A stretch of 7,094 nt of DNA from Candidatus Zixiibacteriota bacterium (GTDB taxonomy: Bacteria; Zixibacteria; MSB-5A5; GN15; PGXB01), in NCBI GenBank assembly GCA_020345705.1, contig CP070766.1, positions 386,178-393,271 of the forward strand. The letters run 5' to 3'. Made by a program: the position numbers and the translations under genes. The notes beneath the pieces are model-generated. The model ran no database searches, was not told the DNA's origin, and was given only the letters and a program-made list of their open reading frames with translations. Positions 1 through 5,521 of this stretch are shown here, in pieces (the first letter of the stretch is position 1; the number at the start of each line of letters is the position of its first letter).

Positions 1-196
1 CGGACTCGAATATCTTCCGGGATCGATCCTCACCCAGCCCCCGGATAGCAATGAGTTCGTCCAATTTTGCCAGGTGAACAGCTTCCACCGAGCCAAAAGT
101 GGCCAGCAGCGCCCGGAAAGCCCGCGGGCCGACGTCACCGAATCGGCACAATGCCCAGATCTGTGCCGCAATAGAATATTCACCGGGCTGATTCAT
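1..196 (-). CDS. Helix-hairpin-helix protein, N-terminal fragment (DprA/UvrC-like), cut by window edge
   Basis: An open frame runs on the minus strand from an ATG at 196-194 to the left edge with no stop, giving the first 65 residues of a longer protein. It contains two helix-hairpin-helix units: one around residues 20-36 with hairpin D21-V-G-P24 followed by an 'LLxxFGS' helix, and one around residues 47-63 with hairpin R52-G-L-G-E56. The pattern 'GPRxxRxLLxxFGSxExV...LDELxxIxGLGE' is typical of (HhH)2 modules that bind DNA without sequence specificity. It is seen near the N terminus of DprA (DNA-processing protein) and near the C terminus of UvrC. Because the module begins only about 20 residues from the start, DprA or another HhH protein fits better than UvrC, but the diagnostic domain lies outside the window. 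A GGGGTGG stretch lies about 14 bases upstream of the ATG, too far for a good ribosome site. The gene is divergent from the LIM peptidase gene. Confidence 0.7.
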   Translation of the reverse strand, partial: MNQPGEYSIAAQIWALCRFGDVGPRAFRALLATFGSVEAVHLAKLDELIAIRGLGEDRSRKIFES

Positions 197-367
197 AATT
201 ACAAGGTACCACCCCGTTCTTTTAAAGTCAACGACATTAGGAGATGGCAGATTGGTGGCATTTTTTCATTGATGATGTAAGTCCCCGCAAAAAAAACCGA
301 AATACGTAATAACTGTAATAATCCTGTAGAAACGGGAGAAACAGCCCCTCCGAGGGAAGAGATGACA

Positions 368-383
368 CGATTTTGCAGAATCG
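368..383. repeat. Imperfect palindrome just upstream of the -35 box
   Basis: CGATTTTGCAGAATCG has perfect 5-bp outer arms (CGATT/AATCG) around TTGCAG, whose core TGCA is itself palindromic. It ends five bases before the -35 box of the promoter at 389-416, a position where an activator or repressor could bind. Nothing in the sequence identifies the protein, and an arm of this length can occur by chance. Confidence 0.25.
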
Positions 384-388
384 GCAGG

Positions 389-416
389 TTGACAAGACTG
401 TATAATACAATATTAT
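389..416 (+). promoter_or_regulatory. Sigma70-type promoter for the LIM peptidase gene
   Basis: A perfect -35 hexamer TTGACA (389-394) is followed after 16 bases by TATTAT (411-416), five of six matches to the -10 consensus. A perfect TATAAT also lies at 401-406, but it is only 6 bases from the TTGACA and has no -35 of its own at the right distance. Transcription would start near 423, giving a leader of about 30 bases before the ATG at 453. It is the strongest promoter-like sequence in the 250-base gap between the two divergent genes. I found no comparably good promoter for the minus-strand gene. Confidence 0.55.
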
Positions 417-418
417 AC
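400..418. repeat. Perfect inverted repeat overlapping the -10 region (candidate operator)
   Basis: GTATAATA (400-407) and TATTATAC (411-418) are exact reverse complements separated by CAA. The dyad covers the -10 hexamer and most of the adjacent spacer of the promoter at 389-416, a common place for a repressor site. The arms themselves contain TATAAT on both strands, so part of the symmetry could reflect back-to-back -10 boxes rather than protein binding. There is no T-tract and the stem is AU-rich, so it is not a terminator. Confidence 0.4.
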
Positions 419-452
419 GACAAAGATTAGGGTTACTGCCTGGATTTTGACT

Positions 453-1556
453 ATGTTGGCCAACAGAATATACAAGCTGCTTCTCATCCTGCTTGCCGTC
501 GGCGCCATTGTTTTCGCATTCACGCCGAATATCGGCGCCAAGATGAAAATCACCTGCGATTACTGCAAAGAGGAAATTAAGGGCCATTATCTCGAGGCCA
601 ACGGCAAGCACTACCATGTTGCCCACTACCTGTGTGACGAGTGCGGAGAGCTTCTGGCAAATGAGAAAGTATATCTCAAAGGCGGCAAGAAATACTGCGA
701 GAAATGCTATAACAAACTTTTCGCTCCGAAGTGCGCTTATTGCGGCAGGATTATCGAGGACAGGAGCGTTCTGTACAAAGGCATGAGCTACCACAGAGAC
801 TGCTTCGAGAATCATGTCGCACTCAAATGCACCCTCTGCGGCGAAATCATTACGGGAGAATATCTCCAGGATTTCTGGGGTAATGCATACCACTCATCTC
901 ACAAGGGTGAGTTCCCGCAGTGCGAGTCATGCGGCAGATTCATATCCGAAGAGATCACCGGGGGAGGAAGTCGGTACCCCGACGGCAGGCATATCTGCAA
1001 CCTGTGCAAATCAAAGGCATTGACCGATCTCGACCGGGCCGGGGAAGTCTTTGACAAAGTCAAACTCCAACTGGCCGGCGAAAATATCAGAATCGAGGAT
1101 GACGACATCAAACTCCACCTGGTTGATAAGAATCAGTTGAAGGAGATGTCTGGTGAGGATTCAGATAGTCAGAAGGGGTATACGCGATACAAGTATACCA
1201 AAATCGGCAATCATCAGGCCGCCAAACACTTTGACATTTACGTTCTCGACGCTATGCCGGAGATGAATTTCATTTCAATAGCGGCACACGAGCTGATGCA
1301 CGTCTGGCAGCATGAAAATTCCCCGGCAAAAAACGATCCGGCCTTCTGTGAAGGAAGCTGCAATTATGCCTCGTTTCTGGTGCTGAAACATTATTCCGGC
1401 GAAATAGCCGAATATCTGATTGACAATCTCAATCGTGACGATGACAAAATCTACGGTGACGGCTTCCGGCGTGTAAAAAAGCTGGCTGAAGACCACGGCC
1501 TCGATTACTGGCTCCGGCACCTGAAATCTCATAAGAATTTCCCGGCCGGTTATTAG
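453..1556 (+). CDS. DA1-like LIM-domain zinc metallopeptidase, exported or membrane-anchored
   Basis: A 367-residue protein counted from ATG 453. An in-frame TTG at 447 would add two residues, and neither start has a clear Shine-Dalgarno. Residues 9-23 (LLLILLAVGAIVFAF), preceded by basic residues, form a signal peptide or N-terminal anchor, with possible cleavage after A29. Residues 35-185 hold 20 Cys/His ligands in five sets: a full LIM domain (C35 C38 H55 H58; C61 C64 C82 C85), an unpaired first half (C94 C97 H114 C117), and a LIM-like unit (C126 C129 H147 H150; C157 C160 C182 C185). The C-terminal domain carries HELMH at 279-283 and, after exactly 16 residues, E300 of CEGSC. This is the HExxH-x16-EG layout of DA1 peptidases. 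Other DA1 family marks are 'DFWGNAYHSSH...PQCESCGR', 'DGRHICNLC' and the C-terminal 'YGDGFRR...HGLDYWLRHLK...FP'. From family knowledge it should be a zinc peptidase; the LIM part probably binds protein partners. The substrate is unknown. There is no ubiquitin-interacting motif. Confidence 0.88.
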   Translation: MLANRIYKLLLILLAVGAIVFAFTPNIGAKMKITCDYCKEEIKGHYLEANGKHYHVAHYLCDECGELLANEKVYLKGGKKYCEKCYNKLFAPKCAYCGRIIEDRSVLYKGMSYHRDCFENHVALKCTLCGEIITGEYLQDFWGNAYHSSHKGEFPQCESCGRFISEEITGGGSRYPDGRHICNLCKSKALTDLDRAGEVFDKVKLQLAGENIRIEDDDIKLHLVDKNQLKEMSGEDSDSQKGYTRYKYTKIGNHQAAKHFDIYVLDAMPEMNFISIAAHELMHVWQHENSPAKNDPAFCEGSCNYASFLVLKHYSGEIAEYLIDNLNRDDDKIYGDGFRRVKKLAEDHGLDYWLRHLKSHKNFPAGY

Positions 1557-1589
1557 AAAATCAAAAGCTTCTCCCCTCATTTACCGATT

Positions 1590-1607
1590 GCATTGCGAAT
1601 GCGTTTT
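1590..1607 (+). terminator. Weak hairpin plus short T-run after the LIM peptidase gene
   Basis: GCATT (1590-1594) and AATGC (1598-1602) pair around a GCG loop, followed by GTTTT. A stem of five pairs with a three-base loop and only four T residues is poor for an intrinsic terminator. It is the only candidate between the peptidase stop at 1556 and the next gene at 1663. Confidence 0.2.
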
Positions 1608-1621
1608 CACTTATTTACTAT
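1593..1621 (+). promoter_or_regulatory. Possible promoter for the mechanosensitive channel gene
   Basis: TTGCGA (1593-1598) and TACTAT (1616-1621) are 17 bases apart, each with four of six matches to the sigma70 consensus. A start near 1628 would give a leader of about 35 bases before the ATG at 1663. The boxes are only moderate and overlap the weak hairpin at 1590-1607, so read-through from the upstream promoter is an alternative. Confidence 0.3.
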
Positions 1622-1648
1622 TCAGGTTTTCAAGTAGCTGAAAATATC

Positions 1649-1654
1649 GGGAGG
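1649..1654 (+). promoter_or_regulatory. Strong Shine-Dalgarno for the mechanosensitive channel gene
   Basis: GGGAGG lies eight bases before the ATG at 1663 and fixes that start. It is the only strong ribosome-binding site in the window. The other genes have weak or unrecognisable ones. Confidence 0.8.
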
Positions 1655-1662
1655 TTAGCAAT

Positions 1663-2940
1663 ATGGCTGAATTATTCAAAAATTGGCTGACAGATCTGGG
1701 GATGGGCGAGACCTTTGCGCTTTACCTGGGCTGGACAATCCAGGTTATAGCCGTAATCGCCGTGGCTTGCCTGTCCAATTTTATCGCCAAACGGATTTTG
1801 CTCGCCGGCGTCAGGTTCTTCGTCAAACGTTCCCGGACCAGATGGGACGACGCGCTGTACGAGCGCAAGGTCTTTGCTCGAATGTCGCACCTGGCCCCGG
1901 CTATAGTTATCTATTTCACGGCCTATCTGTTTCCGCCCATCCAGGATCTCATCCAGCGCTTTTCCATGGCCTATATGATTTTCGCCGGCATGCTCGTTAT
2001 CAATGCCTTTCTTCATGCCATTGTTGACATCTATCGAACTTATGAGGTGTCACGGGAGAGGCCGATCAAAGGTTACGTCCAGATCGCCCAGATAATCATT
2101 TTCATCTTTCTCGGCATCATCATGCTGTCGACCCTGATGAACCGCTCGCCCTGGCTTTTCCTGAGCGGTTTCGGCGCCATGACGGCCGTAATCATCCTGG
2201 TCTTCAAAGATTCCATCCTCGGATTCGTGGCCAGCATTCAGCTTTCCGCCAACGACATGGTGCGCATCGGCGACTGGATTGAGATGCCCAGGTTCGGCGC
2301 CGACGGCGACGTGGTCGATGTCACCCTCCACACCGTCAAAGTGCAGAACTGGGACAAGACCATCACCACCATTCCGGCTTATGCACTTATATCCGACTCA
2401 TTCAAGAACTGGCGCGGCATGGACGAATCCGGCGGGCGACGGATCAAACGCGCCCTCCATATTGACATGAGCAGCATTAAATTCTGCACCGACGAAATGC
2501 TTGACCGCTTTGGAAAATTCCAGCTGATAACCGATTACATAAAATCTCGAAGAAAAGAGATCGCCGAGTACAACCGGGCTCACAGCGTCGACAGCTCGGA
2601 ACTGATCAACGGCCGCAACATGACCAACGTCGGTACTTTTCGCGCGTACATCGTTGCCTACCTTCGCAGTCATCCGAAGATTCACAACAACATGACATTT
2701 CTCATAAGGCATCTCCCACCCACCGAGCACGGTTTGCCGATCGAGATCTACGTCTTCAGCAACGATCAGGAATGGGCCAACTACGAAGCCATCCAGGCCG
2801 ACATCTTCGATCACATACTGGCGGTGGTACCACTGTTTGAACTGCGCGTTTTCCAGAACCCCACCGGCAGTGATTTCAAGGCCTTAGCCAATACGGCCAC
2901 GAATATGCGGCGCGGCCCCGATGCCGGCGTGAGAAACTGA
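1663..2940 (+). CDS. ybdG: MscS-family mechanosensitive channel, YbdG/MscM type
   Basis: A 425-residue inner-membrane protein, close to the 415 residues of E. coli YbdG, a small-conductance MscS-type channel that opens under membrane tension during osmotic downshock. Five hydrophobic segments are visible: about 20-42, 76-92, 102-122, 138-159 and 164-194. The last is the pore helix leading into the cytoplasmic beta domain. The family-specific run 'SANDMVRIGDWIEMPRFGADGDVVDV' (195 onward) and then 'TVKVQNWDKTITTIP', 'SDSFKNWRGM', 'SGGRRIKRA', 'MTNVGTFRAY' and 'GLPIEIY...QADIFDHI' match YbdG-type proteins rather than short MscS. The insertion between the beta domain and the C-terminal alpha/beta domain, typical of YbdG, is present. 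The gene lies 106 bases after the LIM peptidase gene on the same strand with its own ribosome site, so co-transcription is possible but not shown. Its stop codon lies inside a hairpin shared with the convergent lepA. Confidence 0.95.
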   Translation: MAELFKNWLTDLGMGETFALYLGWTIQVIAVIAVACLSNFIAKRILLAGVRFFVKRSRTRWDDALYERKVFARMSHLAPAIVIYFTAYLFPPIQDLIQRFSMAYMIFAGMLVINAFLHAIVDIYRTYEVSRERPIKGYVQIAQIIIFIFLGIIMLSTLMNRSPWLFLSGFGAMTAVIILVFKDSILGFVASIQLSANDMVRIGDWIEMPRFGADGDVVDVTLHTVKVQNWDKTITTIPAYALISDSFKNWRGMDESGGRRIKRALHIDMSSIKFCTDEMLDRFGKFQLITDYIKSRRKEIAEYNRAHSVDSSELINGRNMTNVGTFRAYIVAYLRSHPKIHNNMTFLIRHLPPTEHGLPIEIYVFSNDQEWANYEAIQADIFDHILAVVPLFELRVFQNPTGSDFKALANTATNMRRGPDAGVRN

Positions 2941-2955
2941 CTCCTCGAGTCAGTT
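2935..2955. terminator. Hairpin between convergent channel gene and lepA
   Basis: AACTGACTC (2935-2943) and GAGTCAGTT (2947-2955) form a perfect 9-bp stem with a CTC loop. The stem contains the TGA stop of the channel gene (2938-2940) and ends 11 bases before the lepA stop (2967-2969). Because the genes converge, it can fold in both transcripts. Neither side has a real T-tract (GTATCTCTTGATT follows on the plus strand), so it is either a weak bidirectional terminator or a 3'-end stabilising hairpin. Confidence 0.5.
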
Positions 2956-2966
2956 GTATCTCTTGA

Positions 2967-4769
2967 TTACTCCTCTATCTGCAGCGCCGCCAGGAAGGCC
3001 TCCTGGGGGATTTCGACCTGGCCGACCTGTTTGAGACGCTTCTTGCCCTCCCTCTGCCTTTCTAAAAGCTTGCGCTTGCGGGTGATATCGCCGCCGTAGC
3101 ATTTGGCCGTGACGTTCTTGCGCAGAGGTTTGACCGTCGCCCGCGAGACGATCCGGCTGCCGATGGCCGCCTGGATAACGACTTCAAAAAGCTGCCGTCG
3201 AATCAACTTGCGAAGTTTCTCGGTCAGGTTGACGCCGTACTTGTACGCCTTCTGCCGATGGATGATGACCGACAGGGCATCGACCGGCTCGCCGTTTATC
3301 AGAATATCAAGCCGGACCAAATCGGACCTCTCATAATAGGGCAGCCCGTAATCAAGCGAGGCGTACCCCCTTGAGATTGACTTCAGTTTATCGTAGAAGT
3401 CAAAGATGATCTCCGACAGCGGGAGAGAATAACTCAGCATCGCCCGCGATTGTGTCGGATACTCGGTGTTTTTATACAGGCCGCGGCGGTCGGTGCAGAG
3501 ACGCATTATCGCGCCCAATGACTCCGGGGGCGTAATGATCTGTGCTTCAACAAACGGCTCTTCAATACGATCGATTTTCCCGGCGTCCGGAAGCTCTGAA
3601 GGCGAGTCGATCACCAGTTTGCTGCCGTCATTTCGATAGACGTTGTACTCAACGTTCGGCACCGTGTTGATTATTGTCTGATCGTACTCCCGCAAAAGCC
3701 GCTCGGTGACGATGTCCATGTGAAGCATCCCCAGAAAACCGCACCGAAACCCGAAACCCAGGGCGGTTGAGGTCTCCGGTGTGAACGACAGCGAGGCATC
3801 GTTGAGCTTGAGCTTTTCAAGCGCTTCGCGAAGCTCGGTATAATCTTCGGCAGCAGCCGGGTACAATCCCGAAAAAACCATCGGCTTGACCTTGACAAAA
3901 CCGGGAAGTGGCGAATCCGTTCCGCGTCTGGCCAGCGTAATGGTATCGCCGATTCTCGTATCGGCAACGTCCTTGATGCCGGCATAAAGGTAGCCCACCT
4001 CGCCGGCCGACAGACTTCGAAGAGGGACATTCGTCAGCCTCCGGCAGCCGACTTCATCAACCTCGAATTCCTTGCCGTGAGAAAAGAACTTGATTACACC
4101 GCCGCGGGAGACGGTGCCGTCAACCACCTTAAGATACACGGCTGCGCCGCGATAGGAATCGTACACCGAATCAAACACCAGCGCCTTGAGCGGCCCGGCC
4201 GAATCACCGGACGGCGGCGGAATCCTTTTGACGATGGCCTCGAAAAGCTCATCTACTCCCTGTCCGGTCTTGGCCGAGCAATTTATAATCTCTTCCCTAC
4301 TGCATCCGGTCAGGTCAATAATCTGCTTCGCTACTTCGTCCGGCCGCGCCGCCGGGAGGTCAATCTTATTTATTACCGGTATAATCTCAAGACGATTATC
4401 CAGCGCCAGGATCAGATTGGAGACCGTCTGCGCCTCCACCCCCTGGGCGGCATCGACCACAAGCAACACCCCCTCGCAGGCCGACAGTGACCGGCTGACC
4501 TCATAAGTGAAATCGACGTGCCCGGGTGTGTCGATCAGGTTGAACTGATATATGTTTCCGTCGACCGCCTTGTACGCCAAACGGATGGCGTGGGCCTTGA
4601 TGGTTATGCCTCTCTCGCGCTCAAGCTCCATATCATCAAGTACCTGAGCACGCATCTGCCGCTCTGTCAGAGTGCGGGTTGACTCCAGCAAGCGATCGGC
4701 TAGGGTCGATTTCCCGTGATCTATATGGGCAATAATCGAAAAATTTCGTATCAGCCTTATTTCATTCAT
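2967..4769 (-). CDS. lepA: Elongation factor 4 (LepA), ribosome-associated GTPase
   Basis: A 600-residue translational GTPase that binds ribosomes and assists translation or 30S assembly; E. coli LepA has 599 residues. Seen in order: P-loop AHIDHGKST (14-22), G2 'RGITIKAHAI' (53-62), G3 DTPGH (80-84, with catalytic H84), G4 NKID (134-137), G5 'NCSAKTG', then domain II, the EF-G-like domains ('LGFGFRCGFLGMLHMDI') and the LepA-specific C-terminal domain ending 'NVTAKCYGGDITRKRKLLERQ', which separates it from EF-G and BipA. The frame stays open to an ATG at 4820, but that codon falls in the -35 box. The start at 4769 (MNEIRLIRNF) fits family length, lies downstream of the inferred transcription start and is preceded by GGATGAG. 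An ATG at 4778 adding three residues is the alternative. The gene often precedes lepB in bacteria; here it stands alone, convergent with the channel gene and divergent from a phosphatidyltransferase gene. Confidence 0.97.
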   Translation of the reverse strand: MNEIRLIRNFSIIAHIDHGKSTLADRLLESTRTLTERQMRAQVLDDMELERERGITIKAHAIRLAYKAVDGNIYQFNLIDTPGHVDFTYEVSRSLSACEGVLLVVDAAQGVEAQTVSNLILALDNRLEIIPVINKIDLPAARPDEVAKQIIDLTGCSREEIINCSAKTGQGVDELFEAIVKRIPPPSGDSAGPLKALVFDSVYDSYRGAAVYLKVVDGTVSRGGVIKFFSHGKEFEVDEVGCRRLTNVPLRSLSAGEVGYLYAGIKDVADTRIGDTITLARRGTDSPLPGFVKVKPMVFSGLYPAAAEDYTELREALEKLKLNDASLSFTPETSTALGFGFRCGFLGMLHMDIVTERLLREYDQTIINTVPNVEYNVYRNDGSKLVIDSPSELPDAGKIDRIEEPFVEAQIITPPESLGAIMRLCTDRRGLYKNTEYPTQSRAMLSYSLPLSEIIFDFYDKLKSISRGYASLDYGLPYYERSDLVRLDILINGEPVDALSVIIHRQKAYKYGVNLTEKLRKLIRRQLFEVVIQAAIGSRIVSRATVKPLRKNVTAKCYGGDITRKRKLLERQREGKKRLKQVGQVEIPQEAFLAALQIEE

Positions 4770-4791
4770 AGTACTCATCCGACGGATGCAG

Positions 4792-4820
4792 AAAATACGC
4801 TCAAGGCCGCCCCTTGTCAA
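4792..4820 (-). promoter_or_regulatory. lepA promoter
   Basis: Read on the minus strand, a perfect TTGACA (4820-4815) is followed after exactly 17 bases by TATTTT (4797-4792). Transcription would start near 4785, giving a short leader of about 16 bases before the ATG at 4769. This excludes the longer in-frame starts for lepA. Confidence 0.65.
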
Positions 4821-4852
4821 ATGTTCGACGATCTATTCGCTAGGTTTATTGC

Positions 4853-4880
4853 TTGACTTTAACATCGGCAAAACTATATT
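4853..4880 (+). promoter_or_regulatory. Promoter of the phosphatidyltransferase-kinase operon
   Basis: TTGACT (4853-4858, five of six matches) is followed after 16 bases by TATATT (4875-4880, five of six matches). Transcription would start near 4887, about 19 bases before the ATG at 4906. It is back-to-back with the lepA promoter, with 32 bases between the two -35 boxes, where a shared regulator could sit, although I see no clear dyad there. Confidence 0.6.
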
Positions 4881-4905
4881 CCCGTCGAGTGAAAGAAAGC
4901 CCATT

Positions 4906-5514
4906 ATGCCGCAGATAAACAAACTAAAGAGGGAGCTCTACGAAAAATCCACGCCCGCCCTGGGCCGGGCCTGCCTGAAGCTTGGCCTGACGCCTAATAT
5001 TTTGACTGCCACAGCCTTGGTGTGCGCTATCATCTCCGGAATATGCTTCTGGAAAGGTCTTATTTGGTGGGGTGTCGTCTGGATGCTGTTGACGTCGTTT
5101 GCCGATATGCTCGACGGCTCGACGGCGCGGGCCGGAAACATCGGCACCGTTTTTGGCGGGATCTTAGACCACGTCTCCGACCGCTACGGCGAATTCTTCA
5201 TCCTGACCGGCATTACCCTTTCGCAAATGGTGCACCCCGGCTGGGGCCTTTTCGCTCTCTTTGGGATGATTATCGCCAGCTATACCAGAGCGGCGGCAGA
5301 ATCTATCGGCCGAATCCGCAACTGCGCCGTCGGAATCATGGGCCGCCTGGAAAAATTCACGATTATTATCATCGGTGCGATTCTGGAATACTACTACCCT
5401 GATTCCCGCTGGCTTGAAGTCGCCCTTATTATCGTCGGTGTTACATCATACATAACTTCCATCCAGAGGCTTCTGTACGCCAGGAAAGTCCTGAAGGATA
5501 AGCAATCGGTATAA
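4906..5514 (+). CDS. CDP-alcohol phosphatidyltransferase (inositol-phosphate-lipid-synthase-like)
   Basis: A 202-residue integral membrane enzyme of the CDP-alcohol phosphatidyltransferase family, which moves a phosphatidyl group from a CDP-linked lipid to an alcohol and releases CMP. The full signature is intact: D67-x2-D70-G71-x2-A74-R75-x8-G84-x3-D88-x3-D92, whose aspartates bind the catalytic metals. It is preceded by the usual 'LTPNILT' at 28-34. About five to six hydrophobic stretches are visible (for example 33-49, 53-66, 97-123, and two near the C terminus). 'LDHVSDRYGEFFIL' resembles the LDSVxDRYxD segment of archaetidylinositol-phosphate and actinobacterial phosphatidylinositol-phosphate synthases, so an inositol-phosphate-type acceptor is possible; glycerol phosphate or another polyol phosphate is not excluded. 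The frame stays open to an ATG at 4786, but the promoter at 4853-4880 and family length favour 4906. A purine run GAAAGAAAG precedes it as a weak ribosome site. The stop lies seven bases before the kinase gene. Confidence 0.88.
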   Translation: MPQINKLKRELYEKSTPALGRACLKLGLTPNILTATALVCAIISGICFWKGLIWWGVVWMLLTSFADMLDGSTARAGNIGTVFGGILDHVSDRYGEFFILTGITLSQMVHPGWGLFALFGMIIASYTRAAAESIGRIRNCAVGIMGRLEKFTIIIIGAILEYYYPDSRWLEVALIIVGVTSYITSIQRLLYARKVLKDKQSV

Positions 5515-5521
5515 CGCCTTT

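Noticed and set aside
205..235. TTGACT on the minus strand upstream of the HhH gene as a -35 box
   Set aside because: With a 17-base spacer the -10 would be TACCTT, only three of six matches, and would imply a leaderless start. Too weak to list.
289..296. A8 run (T8 on the minus strand) as a terminator tract
   Set aside because: No GC-rich stem directly precedes it on either strand, and no gene ends nearby.
199..423. 74-residue minus-strand open frame in the intergenic region
   Set aside because: It overlaps the promoter and palindromes of the plus-strand gene, shows no recognisable domain or ribosome site, and has the irregular composition of non-coding sequence.
237..893. 218-residue minus-strand open frame
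   Set aside because: Its main part is antisense to the LIM-encoding region, whose regular Cys/His pattern shows that the plus strand is coding there. It is a shadow frame.
4077..4506. Overlapping plus-strand frames of 137 and 106 residues inside lepA
   Set aside because: Antisense to the conserved GTPase domain of lepA, with arginine- and serine-rich shadow composition and no domain.
4786..4905. Forty-residue N-terminal extension of the phosphatidyltransferase
   Set aside because: It has no family similarity that I can see, lies upstream of and across the inferred promoter, and would overlap the lepA upstream region.
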